From the NCBI GenBank assembly GCA_949316235.1, contig OX438744.1, positions 37,568,778 through 37,632,777 on the forward strand: DNA of 64,000 bases, in the 5' to 3' direction. Under the pieces are notes generated by a model that worked only from the letters and a program-made list of their open reading frames with translations, did not search any database and was not told the origin of the DNA. Both the position numbers and the translations under genes were made by a program. Below, piece after piece: positions 1 through 10,784 of this stretch; the first letter of the stretch is position 1; each line of letters starts with the position of its first letter. The stretch comes from Oegoconia quadripuncta. Taxonomy: Eukaryota; Arthropoda; Insecta; Lepidoptera; Autostichidae.

Positions 1-149
1 GTAGGTCCTGCACTAGAAGCATGACAGACGCGAGATAATACTTGTCCTGCTCAGTCTCTTGGACGAAATATACAACTATCCCACTTTCACTCATGTCATG
101 GTACGGGGAAAGCATCCCAGTCGACAGCCAACAGGGACAGCTTACAGTG

Positions 150-256
150 ACTGTGGAGGTCTAACAATCCACCAATCGGCACTGGACCGGCCTGGTGGAT
201 TATGGTTGGTACCTTCTCCTAGTAAGAAGAGACTGTGTAGCAATGAGGCATGAGGC
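150..256 (+). repeat. LINE 3'-end fragment
   Basis: The stretch has the ending common in lepidopteran RTE-like LINEs: a CACTGGACCGGCCTGGTGGA core followed by a pyrimidine-rich stretch and GAAGAGACTGTG. A related ending is at 24,420-24,520. It gives a 64-codon open frame here, which I do not regard as a gene. Confidence 0.5.
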
Positions 257-1087
257 TATTAATTTGAAGTAGTTTCCATTACGTCATCCAATTTCCTTGA
301 GAAATCGATTTTATTACAAATAACAAAAATTCGCACTACACACAAACCTTTACAGGTTTTCGTAGGCATCTTATAGTGAAGATTGTTCAAATAATGTTCT
401 ATGAATAAATAAACCAAAAAAAAAAAGCTAACAAAGTTTTGGGCTATACTGTGCAGACTACAGTAGACGGTAAAACAATCTCTAATGTACCTTAAATAAC
501 TTTGACATGTCCGAGGCAAGAGTTTACTATAAACATGGAAAATATAAACAAACAAAACTGTAAAGGTGAATCAAACGCCCTTTGCCCTATTAACCTAAAT
601 ATAGAACATAAAAAAAAACACATCAAAGCAAATAAACAAAATAATGTTACGATGAGGTTAGATTTACGACAAAAGCCACAACTTACGAATATAATCGGAG
701 ATCCTTTTATTTACATAATAATTTTTCAATTTGTGCAACTTATAAGTTTATGGGTTTATGGTTTATCAATAGACCCATAGCCCTGGGCTTGTGTAACAAC
801 CAAATAAATCACAATATGCGCAAAGGCCGCACCACCTGTGACGTCGCAGGAGACTGCTCTTCAGGTAGAATCTGAACTGACTCTTAGCCAATAGATTCTG
901 TATACATGTATAATTGACCCTTGATGGAGAAACAGGATCTCACCAACAGAAACATATTCTATATTCCCTTGACATTGTGGAGAAGATATCTGATAGGTCC
1001 AACTTCAGGAAAGAGGCTAATCGTTGAATTCCACCCTCATTAGCAGAGTTAGGGAATTGCGTAACATCTTCTCGTTAATATCAGGTG
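257..1087. other. unassigned AT-rich stretch
   Basis: I see no gene. One frame is open at 502-780 (92 codons, lysine- and asparagine-rich) but has no recognisable domain, no splice sites and the composition of random AT-rich DNA. At 820-900 there is a less AT-rich patch that I cannot assign. Confidence 0.4.
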
Positions 1088-1136
1088 TGATTGAGGTCAA
1101 GTACCAACCCGTTGCGCATAAAAAAAGAAGAAGGAA
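1088..1136 (+). repeat. SINE-A tail fragment
   Basis: It matches the last 45 bp of SINE-A: ATCAGGTGTGATTGAGGTCA, then CCCGTTGCGCATAAAAAAAG. The 5' part is missing. Confidence 0.7.
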
Positions 1137-1239
1137 AACTCCTAAAGGTGCAGGAATTCGTACAAGAATGAAAGTCTTAGCCCAGCGGATTATTAAGTTG
1201 AAGAACGGATGGCGACTGGGGCATTAAAGTTGTAGAGTA

Positions 1240-1375
1240 AAGACCACGCATTGGCAAGTGCAACGTGTGACGACAACCCAGACGCTAGACGGATAACTTA
1301 GTAAAGGTCGCAGGTAGTCGCTGGATGCGTACTACTTCGAACCGGTCGTTCTGGAGATCTAAGAAGACATATTGT
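1240..1375 (+). repeat. RTE-type LINE pol C-terminal fragment
   Basis: Conceptual translation gives decayed pieces such as LVKVAGSRWM, the usual end of RTE-type pol reading frames in insects. The match at 11,228-11,715 on the other strand carries the same VKIAGSRW block. Stops and frame changes show it is dead. Confidence 0.55.
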
Positions 1376-1617
1376 GGATAATATGATGATTGTAAATACA
1401 AATAACACCCGTACCCACCCAACCACCGTACAACATGATCTTTATAGAATACACACTTATGGTTGTTATTGAAAATTTTGGCACTAGTACCCTACCCTCG
1501 CTTTCTCTCGCTGGGCACTAGCTGAAAATCGGTGTCTTACCGCTATAGGTGACGATCCACACTGAGCGATGGCCCATTTGTGGTACAGATACACATACAA
1601 CTCTATTATAAGTTGTA

Positions 1618-1768
1618 ACAGTTGTACTTAATTTTAGTTTTTATTTTCATTACTGTGAAATAAGGCTACATTTTGTAAGAATAACACCAAGCACAATGAT
1701 TGTTGCGTCGAATATTTTTGTATGTGTTTCTGTAATATGCAAATAAACGCTTTATCTGTCTATCTAAT
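1618..1768 (+). repeat. LINE-I 3' end
   Basis: This 150-bp stretch is an inverted copy of 2,793-2,945. Both run from TTGTACTTAATTTT through AAGGCTACATTT to AATAAACG(C/T)TTTATC and a CTAT microsatellite tail. Shared 3' ends with a short-repeat tail suggest a LINE or SINE 3' end; no coding part is left. Confidence 0.55.
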
Positions 1769-1864
1769 AAACATATGTACTTAGATCACGGCATTAATGA
1801 GACTAGAGTAGTTTCCATAGAAAACACCAAAGAAATTACAAGAGCTATCTCTTATTATTGATAT

Positions 1865-2277
1865 ATGATTATTCCTCGTCAGTATTGCCTCTCTAACATG
1901 AAACATGTCGACATCATTCATCGTTTTCCTGCCCTTATCCTTACGTACGTACGTGTCTTCGGCACATGTCTTCCTCACCCACTATCCTCTATCAGCCGTC
2001 ATCTCCGTACTCACCCCTTTCACACACATATCACTCCGCACGCAGTCTACCCACACCTTCTTCGGTCTTCATCTACCTCTGTACCCTCCACATTCAAATT
2101 TAGCACTTTCGTTACGTGACTTCCATCCCTCCACATAATGTGCCCAAACCATGCTAATCTATTACTTCTCAACTGTTCTGTTGTTGGTGCCACTTTCAGA
2201 CTTCCTCTGATATACTCATTCCTATCCATTCTAGCCACACCACACATCAATCTTAGCATTCTCATATCTGTCACATG
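1865..2277 (-). pseudogene. RTE-type LINE pol C-terminus, first part
   Basis: The minus strand encodes [20 protein letters not shown], then LRSNRLAWFGHIMWRDGSHV and a decayed GRRRPKK-like basic patch. This is the familiar C-terminus of lepidopteran RTE-type reverse transcriptases. It is broken by stops and shifts, and split from 2,615-2,690 by a LINE-K insertion. Confidence 0.75.
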
Positions 2278-2614
2278 AACTGTTCGAGCTAATACCCGCT
2301 GCTCAATTTAACCGATACACTTCTCGCCGAAAATTAAATTTCCATCCACATCACCTGGATGAGTGGAAGTCTACCACTGTACGTTTCTCAAGAAACTTTT
2401 TACCACGTACAACCACCCTGTGGAACGGACTTCCGGCAGCGGTATTCCCGAACGAGTACGACATTGGAACCTTCAAGAAACGAGACTACACCTTCCTCAA
2501 AGGCCGGCAACGCATCTGTAACCCTTTTGGTGTTGCGGGTGTCCATGGGCGGCGGTGATTGCTTTCCATCAGGTGACCCGCATGCTCGTTGCCGCCCTCT
2601 CATATAAAAAAAAA
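2278..2614 (+). mobile_element. LINE-K 5'-truncated insertion
   Basis: The fragment encodes the LINE-K C-terminus ([28 protein letters not shown]) and ends CCATCAGGTGACCCGCATGC and poly(A). It is flanked by a 12-bp direct repeat, ATCTGTCACATG, at 2,266-2,277 and 2,615-2,626. This is a target-site duplication that proves insertion into the older RTE copy. A few substitutions and one shift relative to 16,205-16,570 show it is inactive. Confidence 0.85.
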
Positions 2615-2690
2615 ATCTGTCACATGCATTCTACGTGCGTATATCCCAAAGACAACACAAAATATTGATTTTAACTCCTCCACTACGGAC
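2615..2690 (-). pseudogene. RTE-type LINE pol, second part
   Basis: This resumes the reading of 1,865-2,277 after the LINE-K insertion; the minus strand here precedes VTDMRML. Confidence 0.6.
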
Positions 2691-2792
2691 AAGCAATATT
2701 ATAACTGGCTGTGAGCCAAATTTCAAGTCGCTAACATGTGTAGTTCCTGAGAAACACAGCTGTGAGATAGAGAAGGGATAACGGTTCAAATC

Positions 2793-2945
2793 TTTTTGAT
2801 AGATAGATTGATAAAACGTTTATTTACATATTACAGAAACGCATACAAAAATATTCTGCTTGGTGTTATGGTTTTCGAAATGTAGCCTTATTACATAGTG
2901 CTTAAAAATCAAAATTAAGTACAACGGATAAGGAAACTTAAAATT
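2793..2945 (-). repeat. LINE-I 3' end, inverted copy
   Basis: Reverse-complement partner of 1,618-1,768, sharing the ACACCAAGCA block and the TAAATAAACG end followed by a CTAT-type microsatellite. Confidence 0.55.
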
Positions 2946-3359
2946 TACCAACACCAAAACAGCCAGCATTTCGGTGAGCGACTATGTTGGAATTACATGA
3001 CCATTGGCTTTGCCATCTTCGGACTACTATCCATATTTCGTCGACATATCAAACATTCGCATTAATATTTTGGCTCTGCGTTTATAAAACAAACTGCGAG
3101 GGATGGGACCCACTATGATAGTTGATATGATATGAGAGATGTAGAAATAAGCAGAACCTGTTGTGTCGTCTCTATGTTTTTTTTCTTGTGTGCAATAAAT
3201 GATAAAATAAATAATAAATAAATAGTTTTCCTCCAAAATTCTATAAACTTGGGATCTCCAATTCCAACGTATGTAATGGGAGCGCGTGCTTCATCTTCGA
3301 CTTTATCATCCTTATGTTAATTTTGAGAGGGAGATTTGTGAACTGTGAACGAAAATTTT
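2946..3359. other. unassigned
   Basis: No gene seen. GCGTGCTTCATCTTCGACTT at about 3,283 resembles the LINE-L tail (compare 43,085-43,175). Confidence 0.35.
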
Positions 3360-3700
3360 GGTGTTCTTTTTTATTTCATAGGATAAAATTATCACTTGAA
3401 AACGTCACTATTAATATTAATATTACATTTTAATTTAAAATTTACTGCTCATTCACAAAGCTGACTCTCCCCAGAGAAGAACGAGCAAGAAACTCTAGGG
3501 TTTCTCTTTTAAACAGATTATGGGTTGCGATTTGATAATTATATGAATAATAAGACAGCTATGTCCATGCTTACTTATCATTCAAATAGTCAGTGATTTT
3601 AATTAATAATTTCTGTTTTATGATTTTTGTTAATAATTTCTGTTTTATGATTGCTTTAAATTTATTTAAAGGCAAAAAGTGTAGATCTCGTTATGGAACC
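3360..3700 (-). repeat. LINE-J 3' end
   Basis: The minus strand carries the LINE-J signature: a short C-terminal reading-frame remnant, then GAGTTTCTTGCTCGTTCTTC near 3,480-3,500, an AT-rich UTR, and a 3' end at about 3,370. Very similar ends recur at 7,465, 12,085, 23,590, 48,381 and 63,405. Confidence 0.65.
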
Positions 3701-3789
3701 CGATTCACACACACACGAAATATAGAATTTAACTGTTGCACATTGGTATGTCTATCGTCACATTTAATAATTCGATTTATCTATTTCTC

Positions 3790-4080
3790 TGCAGGGCCGC
3801 GGCTGAGGAAGCCCAGCTACTCAAGCACCGCAAATACTCATCGTTACTCGGTAACCATGAGTTTGTGGGGCTTGCTATGGAGAGTATGGGCCCGTGGTCA
3901 TCGGACACGCAGAAGTTCGTCCACGATCTCTCAACCAGATTGGGTCTGGCCTCGCGTGACCTACGGGCTGGTGCATACCTTGCTCAACGTCTTAGTCTAG
4001 CAGTTCAGCGAGGTAACGCGGCAAGTGTGTTAGAGTCCATGCCCCAAACAGGAGGTCTGGATGACGTTTTCGTCCTTTAG
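3790..4080 (+). pseudogene. LINE-M reverse transcriptase C-terminus
   Basis: It is open to a TAG stop at 4,078 and encodes AEEAQLLKHRKYS, then VGLAMESMGPWSSDTQKFVH, AYLAQRLSLAVQRGNAASVL and a short acidic end. The GPW..D and AQR.S.A.QRGN.ASVL blocks are the usual C-terminus of a LINE-type polymerase family found widely in invertebrates. A second, decayed copy lies at 25,650-25,925 on the other strand. The upstream CTCTGCAGG looks like a splice acceptor, but two dispersed copies argue for a LINE and against a host exon. Confidence 0.7.
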
Positions 4081-4329
4081 CTTTACTTTTATGGCTTATT
4101 ACCTAACTATTAAAAAATATATATTATTAAATACTTAGATAAATTTACACATAAACCGGTAAGGTTCTGCAAGATGAATATGTAAAGGATTTGTAATTTT
4201 TTGTAAAGCGTTTTGATCAATGAATTAAAAAAAAAGAAAATTACTCTATGTAATATCATCGAATAGAAATAATTTGACACTGAATTTTATCCTTGGATTT
4301 TACTTTAAAATGTAATTCGTATATATAAT

Positions 4330-4832
4330 CTCTTCCCGTGGATGTTGTAAAAGGCGACTAAGGGATTTCCACCAAAAACATCTAAAGACTTGCTCGTTTC
4401 AACGGCGATGGGCTCACCCTCTGCCACGTGTGCATTTCTGTATATATAGCACCCAAACGATTTATTTTGGGATATCTATGACCACCCCATTTGGGATAAA
4501 GGTCTTGATTTTAAGTATGTGTATGTGTGTATTGATTGATTGTGTACCTTATAATTTAATTTGTTGTTTATATATGTTTTAATGTTGTATTCTACAATTT
4601 TAAATATTTACACACCAAATAATTGCTCGAATACATGCACATACTTAAAGTCACGACCTTTATCCCAAATGGGGTGGTCATAGATATCCCAAAATAAAGC
4701 TTTTGGGTGCTATATATACAGAAATGCACACGTGATAGGGGGTGAGCCCATCGCCATTGAAACGTGCAAGTCTTTAGAAGTTTTTGGTGGAAATCCTTTA
4801 GTCGCCTTTTACGACACCCACAGGAAGAGATG
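4330..4832. repeat. inverted pair of about 198-bp repeats
   Basis: The left arm (4,330-4,527) and right arm (4,635-4,832) are reverse complements over nearly their full length, with a 107-bp AT-rich spacer. Shared blocks include CATTTGGGATAAAGGTC, ATATATAGCACCCAAA and AAGGCGACTAAGGGATTTCC. A third single copy is at 32,738-32,965. Two separate insertions or an inverted duplication could explain the pair. Confidence 0.8.
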
Positions 4833-5200
4833 GTTTTATTCTTAAGTGCTTGGCACAATGTAAGTTATTTAAGCCTTTGAGCGCCACGCCGGTCACCGGT
4901 GACCGGAAAACAATTGATTTTCAATTGTGTCTGCGTCGCGGCAGTTAACGTGTTAACTATTTACCTTTGCCCAGTAGTGGCACAGTATGGGCTCATAATA
5001 ATAATAACGATTTTTGTACATTGCATGATCCTATTCTGACAAATAAATATTTCATTCATTGATTCATTTTATTCAAATTAAGATCTCGAGTGAGTGAGAA
5101 CCAGGCCCCAGGAGCCAGATTCCAACTGTATTTTCTTTTCTGTTGTGCTTAAAGTGCGTCTGTATTGTATTGTGTTTTATTGTAACCCAATTTACAGGAG
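4833..5200. other. unassigned
   Basis: No gene seen. At about 4,884-4,900 there is a short CGCC.GTCACCGGTGACCGG palindromic patch. Confidence 0.35.
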
Positions 5201-5512
5201 TTTTTTTTTCTTTTTAAACACAACGAATTGGTACTTGACCACAATCACACCTGAAGGTCGAAGGTGGAAGCGTACTGACCCGGAAACCCCAACACATTTG
5301 GGGGACTGGCTATCTTATCTCTGACAACCGGAACACAACATGCTATTAACATTGCTGCTTGGCGGCAGATTTAGATAAGGTGGTGGTACTCGTAGCTAGC
5401 CAGGCGACATTTAAAATGCCCTACCACCAGCCAAACCGAGTACTTAAACATGTACCCCGCTGGGGATTGTAAACCCAATGTTGTTTACATTACGCCACGG
5501 AGGCGGAGGCCA
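5201..5512 (-). mobile_element. SINE-A copy
   Basis: Poly(T) at the left is the SINE's 3' poly(A). The body and head follow on the minus strand. The head retains the accession-like A-box region but has lost the B-box (GGTTCGA), because about 25 bp around it are deleted relative to 12,950-13,287. Confidence 0.85.
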
Positions 5513-5939
5513 TTTTCAAACGAGTATTCCTTCTATCACATAAATGCCACCCAGTCTTTAAAGAACGAAACACCAAATTTTTCTCGTCCGGTCTCATCTT
5601 GTTATTTTCCTGTAACTACGCATATTTTATACCTACAGATCACGTCAACAACTTTAAAAACGTAATCAATATTTTGATCGAACGCAGACTTGATGTATGT
5701 AATAACAATTTAGCGAATGCCTACAGCGAAGTTGTTAGTTTAAATCTTTTAACTGTTACGTGATCTTTTTGCATAAATTTTAGTAACCTGTATTCTTATA
5801 CAGCTCTCTTGAGCTTGATACCTAGGTAACTGAACAGCTCTTACGGTAATGTAATAAGGAGCGAGTGCGAATCGAAATGCGAAAAAGGGTTATTACACGA
5901 TAGATGATTATTTAGGCGATAAGGAGGTCTGGTGTTAGC
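5513..5939. other. unassigned
   Basis: No gene or repeat recognised. Confidence 0.35.
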
Positions 5940-6180
5940 TGGTCGTTATGTTAATTGCTATTGTTTTGTAATATGTAATATAAAATGTAATATTATTGTC
6001 AAGATGGAAACTAATTGAAAAGATGTGTTGTTGCGGAGTTTGTTGTCGCTTCTTCTCCCTAACCATAACACCTTATGAAGCGATGTAGTTTAAAAAAAAA
6101 ATAACATGTTGACTTTCAATAAGTGATATTTTTGTATCCTACATTGAATAAAATATTTTTGATTTTGATTTTGATTTTGG
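5940..6180 (+). repeat. LINE 3' end (LINE-J/D type)
   Basis: It contains GTTTGTTGTCGCTTCTTCTC, a diverged GAAGCGATG block, then ACATTGAATAAAATATTTTT and a (TTTTGA)n tail, the usual 3' end of lepidopteran Jockey-like LINEs. Confidence 0.65.
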
Positions 6181-7464
6181 AGCTTTGTTAAAATTTGTAA
6201 TAGTTTTAAAATGAATCTTTTAACATGAATCCGATGCTTCTGGTTGTCCTAACTGAGATCCATCTACCACCATTTGGTCATCATTGAGCTTCATCATCAT
6301 ATATTTCATACTTCACTGTCAATCTAGCTAATATTAATAAAAATACGAAAGTTTGGATATTTTTTGATACTCTTTTAATACGCAACAGATGCTCAAGCCT
6401 CAACTTAAGGTCATCTCAATCTTGAGAACGGGCCTTAATACGGGCCTAAATTAGAGCGATTTTAAGTTTTCCATAATAACAGAAAACTGCAAGACATTCT
6501 TTTGAATTGGAAATTCTGGAAACCTTTAGGTGTACCTATACGAGTACTATCTGATGCTCATACGTATAATTAATATTTCATTAGAATCGTCCTATTCATT
6601 TCGAAAAATTTGGACTTGAAAGTTTATAGAATTTATATTTAGAATATATTTTTTACATTTGTATTTTTTGCCATGAATAGTCATTTCATTATAGTTCAAA
6701 TCACTATCCAAACCCTTCACTTCACCATGATTTGTTTCTATTAATCAAATTATAGATAACTTTTTAAAATTTAATAATATAGTGTATGTAGTAGATATGT
6801 CAGGATCTTGCAATTGGAAATCAATAGTGTCCGCCTACCTCAACGAGAAACAGGCATGTATATGATGTACATGTAATGTATATCCATGTACCAGCAAAAT
6901 GAGAAAAACTAAAACGAAAGTCATTGTCACAATATCATCTTATTGCCAATTCTGTCGATAGATAAGTACCTAAAGACAAATATAAATTACAAGAAGTTGA
7001 GTTCAGTAAACACAGCGCTACGGAATGTAATGTCTGACATGTTTACACGTTTTCACGTAATCAATTACTAAAGCAGTTTATATTGCTTTTATTCACACTT
7101 AAACCGTTTAGTATTGTTTGTTGATTTGCCTAGGATAGCGTTCGAAAATTTTGTTTTACTTAAATAGATGGGAAATGGGATTGACTGCTGTCTGCTGGCG
7201 GAAACCATGATATATCCAAAAACATGAATCACATGTTTTGCTACTAGCTTCAAATATTTGGCTGCAACATCATAGACACTTAATTGATGTAATACAAAGT
7301 AGGTATACACTTCACATATTTGTTGCTAGATATCCACTTCGCTACATTTAAACAATTAATTCCTGCGTGAGAATTTTCTGTAACGTTGCCCATTTTTCTT
7401 CGTTTTCACAAAATTTTATGAATTGCTAAAAATTTAAATTGTGATAGCCAAGTTTTAAAGAATG
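6181..7464. other. unassigned AT-rich stretch
   Basis: No gene seen. At 6,322-6,360 a Helitron-like 5' end remnant (CTAATATTAATAAAAATACG, then AAAGTTTGGAT) is visible. At 6,385-6,455 the right end of the MITE seen at 10,785-11,118 can be recognised (CTCAATCTTGAGAA, then ATACGGGCC). Confidence 0.4.
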
Positions 7465-7985
7465 TGTTATGTAAAAGAGAAATCAAAATCAAAAAATGCT
7501 TTATTTTGTAGGTACACAGGGTACACTTAAAATAGTCAGATTTTAAATTTTTTAAGATTATTTTTAATTTTCCGCTGATAAGAACAAGCAAGAAACTCGA
7601 GAGATTGCTCTTTTTTAAAAAAAGGTTTTTATGTTACAAAATTATTAATTATTATTTCATATAATATTTCATTATTAATTGTGAAATAGCCTGGTTATGC
7701 GAACGGGCTGTTCATGTCCATGAATGTTTATCATCTAAATAATCTGATTATTTTATAATATGCTTTCTTAATAAGTTTCTGTTTTATAGTATCTTTAAAT
7801 TTATTGAAAGGAAGATTTTGTATATCAACAGGAACCTTATTAAAAAGCGTATACAACCCTTTGAATGAATTACTGACTTTATGACTATAATGACCTGCAA
7901 GTTTATGTTTATTTCTTGTATTGACATCATGTTTATCACTATTTTTCCTAAATGATGCTATATTTTTTTAAATAGGTACATAGAG
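7465..7985 (-). repeat. LINE-J ORF2 end and 3' UTR
   Basis: The minus strand carries a remnant of the reading-frame end (the region at 7,790-7,975 pairs with 33,060-33,240), then TTTCTTGCTTGTTCTTAT, TGTGTACCTACAAAATAAAG and an ATTTTTGATTTTGATTT tail. It is decayed, with many stops. Confidence 0.7.
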
Positions 7986-8016
7986 ATCATATACAGAAAT
8001 ATGTATACCGGATGAG

Positions 8017-8380
8017 TTTTTTTACCTTAAGGCAAAAAATAGGACATATTTGGTAAGTGAAATAGAAGGTATTGACATAGGTAGTTTTTTTTTTGTTTTC
8101 AAAACCATCATCGTCGCACGCTCCGACCGGAGATTGATATCCAACTGGCGAATTTCGTAAGGTTCCAATCATGGGAAATTTATTTGGAACTCATATTTCC
8201 TCCAAGTGTTTTTAAATATATTTAATTTAATTATGTAATTATGTGGAATAGGCTAAAAACGCGACCGTCAAATGACAAAGCTTTATTCGTTGAGGGCTTT
8301 TAAAAGAAAAAAAAACTACCTAAGCCAATACCTTCTATTTCACTTGCCTAATATGCCCTTTTTTCTTTATGGTAAAAAAC
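8017..8380. mobile_element. foldback MITE with about 75-bp arms
   Basis: The left arm (8,017-8,096) and right arm (8,305-8,380) are imperfect reverse complements sharing AAGTGAAATAGAAGGTATTG and AGGTAGTTTTTTTTT, with a spacer of about 200 bp. No coding capacity. A SINE-A poly(T) starts exactly where the right arm ends. Confidence 0.7.
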
Positions 8381-8718
8381 TTTTTTTTTTTTTTTATGCA
8401 CAACGGGTTGGTACTTGACCTCAATCACACCTGATGTTAAGTGAAGATGAGGTCGAAGGTGGTAGCGTACTGACCCGGAAACCCCAACACATTTTGGGGA
8501 CTGGCTATCTTATCTCTGACAACCGGAACACAACAATGCTATTAACATTGCTGTTTGGCGGTAGATTTAGATAAGATGGTGGTAGCTAGCCAGGCGGATA
8601 TTTAAAATGCCCTACCACCAACCAAACCGAGTACTTCAAACATGTACCCCGCTGGGGATCGAACTCGCGACCTCCGAATCGTAAACCCAATGTTGTTGAC
8701 ATTGAGACACGGAGGCGG
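8381..8718 (-). mobile_element. SINE-A full-length copy
   Basis: The minus strand shows a tRNA-like head with B-box GGTTCGA.TCC (here GAGTTCGATCC), the body, and the tail ending CCCGTTGTGCATAAAAA plus poly(A). It is one of the three most complete copies. Confidence 0.9.
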
Positions 8719-9079
8719 TCAAACTCATGCAGTATAATATAAACATAGGTTTCGCAGGTAGCCAACCTTGAGTACGAGACTGAAATATAATGATAAATGC
8801 CATGTAGTATACTTGGATCAAAATAATCTTAACAAACTGCACTTCCCACACATAATATATCATAGAAACACATTAACGTCACACCTGAAATGTATTAATT
8901 TATCACCTATTCATCACATGCCATAGAGAATATAAAGCTTTCATGGACTCTACGAACTACAGGGTGACAAATACTTTAAGTAAAAGAAGTTCTATGTTCC
9001 ATAGCGCGATAAAATCCGAAACAAGGAAATCTGTAGAAGAATCGGAGCGACAGACATCTCTAGCTACTTTTGTCGTGTA

Positions 9080-9165
9080 CATACATAAAGTCACTCCTGT
9101 TTGCCGTAGGGGTAGGCAGAGACCACAGACTTCCACTTGCTACGATCCTGACAAAGCTCTTTAGT
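9080..9165 (-). repeat. RTE-type LINE fragment
   Basis: The block AGAGACCACAGACTTCCACT, preceded by GTCACTCCTGTTTGCCGTAG, is shared with 15,955-16,130. Read on the minus strand it is the decayed end of an RTE-type pol. Confidence 0.55.
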
Positions 9166-9460
9166 AAATTTATTTATTTAAAAACAGTAACAAATAAAAA
9201 AAATTGGGGCCACGAGGCAAGGTACCCAAAACGTCGCAACGTTTCCTCGTTGTATGCAGATACTTAAACGTTGAGCGAGGACACAACCAGCTCTCGGGTC
9301 ACCAGTGACATCGACTAAGCGCTTGCTTGATTTTGTGATGTAACTTCCAATAATCTTAAAGTTCCTGATTTTTTCTTGAAGGATAGAGTACCCATCAATA
9401 ATAAAATAAAAATATTAACAATTCTGCAGCTTGCTTATAATAATATAGTATTGGTATCTA

Positions 9461-9696
9461 TCTAACTAATGTTATAAATGCGAAAGTTTGGATGTTTGTT
9501 TGTTTATTTGTCTGTTTGTTTGTTGCACAATCACGGCGAAACGGATAAACGGATTTCGATGAAATTTGGCATATAGGTAGAATATACCCTGGATTGAAAC
9601 ATAGGACACTTTTAATCCCGATAAAGTGAGTAGTTAAAAAACAAATTTCCGCGACAAAGTTATTACACGCAGGCGAAGCAGCGGACGGAAAGCTAG
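9461..9696 (+). mobile_element. non-autonomous Helitron
   Basis: The 236-bp element starts with TC after an A and ends CTAG before a T, the Helitron hallmark of insertion between A and T with no duplication. Near the 3' end is a GC-rich, hairpin-capable GGCGAAGCAGCGGACGG. The interior (ATAAATGCGAAAGTTTGGAT, then AACGGATTTCGATGAAATTT) is the widespread lepidopteran Helitron-like sequence. No coding. Confidence 0.7.
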
Positions 9697-10119
9697 TTTA
9701 GTTATAAAACCTATAATATTAAATTAAAGTTACCACTGTGAGCTTCCTTGCGTTGTAGAAGATGTTAAGGAGATAAACAATTTTCTAAAATGTTAATCAA
9801 TGGCTACTTTATGTTGTCTAAAAATAATTTATCGAGTCGTGATATTTGCCCGGGGTGAAATTTTTCATAAATATAAAGAAGTTAATGATCGATCTTTTCT
9901 GAAAATAGTTACAGGAGTTCTAAATATATTCTCCGACGCAATGAAATTCACAGTGATAATTTATAGTCATATAGTCTAAATTTTATCACTAAATACCTAT
10001 CTATACTTTATCCAAAGCAAGCTATCGATTTATTAGAAAACATGTATATATAAAAAATCACGGCGCTTAAAATTATCGGAAGTTAAAAGTGTATCGTTAC
10101 TGGACTACTCAGAGAATCA
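9697..10119. other. unassigned
   Basis: No gene seen; AT-rich. Confidence 0.3.
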
Positions 10120-10300
10120 GTGAGTTGGAATAGGCATAGGCAGGCCATATGGGTCATGAACTGACGCTGGTGAATATGAGTTGAAAGAGAGATGAAGGAT
10201 GATATGGGTAGAAAGGGAGTGAGTACTGAGATGATGGCTAATAGAGGGAACTGGGAGAAGAGTACATGTTGTATGGACTCAACGTATAATAATAATTACA
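10120..10300 (+). repeat. RTE-type LINE pol C-terminal fragment
   Basis: Translation gives MKDDMGRKGVSTEMMANRGN then WEKSTCC, the usual RTE-type C-terminus. It ends just upstream of a MITE. Confidence 0.65.
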
Positions 10301-10305
10301 TTATA

Positions 10306-10654
10306 CAGGGTGTCCCTGGAAGTATGGATCAAATCGAACAGGGGCATGGGGAAGGTCATTCCCAAACTTAAACTGAAAAAAAAAAATAAAAAAAATAACA
10401 AATATAAAAAAAAAAAAATAAGAAAAAAAAATTAATTAATTATTTTTAATTAAAAAATTAAGCTGATAGCTTTGCTAGTTTTCTTTTAAAACATTTTTTT
10501 GTATAAGCACTATTCGATAATATGAAAATGTAAAAAATTGATCATAACTTTTGAACCGTCAAAAATGGCACCTACATTCATAGGGTTAAAAAGTTTGGGA
10601 ATGACCTTCCCCATGCCCCTGTTCGATTTGATCCATACTTCCAGGGACACCCTG
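10306..10654. mobile_element. MITE-1, long terminal inverted repeats, TA target
   Basis: The 349-bp element is bounded by TA on both sides (10,304-10,305 and 10,655-10,656), begins CAGGGTGTCCCTGG and ends CCAGGGACACCCTG. Terminal inverted repeats are about 65-70 bp and near-perfect. An A-rich core sits to the left. TA flanks suggest the Tc1/mariner superfamily. A near-identical copy is at 58,737-59,074, so the family moved recently. Confidence 0.9.
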
Positions 10655-10784
10655 TATTCACAAAATGGTGCATACTTTCAACTAAAATTACATAAAGACG
10701 TCGGTACACAAATAAGAAAATATAACGGACTCCTGACTTCCCAACTTGGAGACCTGTATTATGGAAGCAGTCTCATGAGACTAG

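Noticed and set aside
502..780. 92-codon plus-strand frame
   Set aside because: Lys/Asn/Ile-rich with no recognisable domain; expected by chance at this base composition.
3790..4080. Spliced host exon preceded by CTCTGCAGG
   Set aside because: A second decayed copy at 25,650-25,925 and polymerase C-terminal motifs indicate a LINE.
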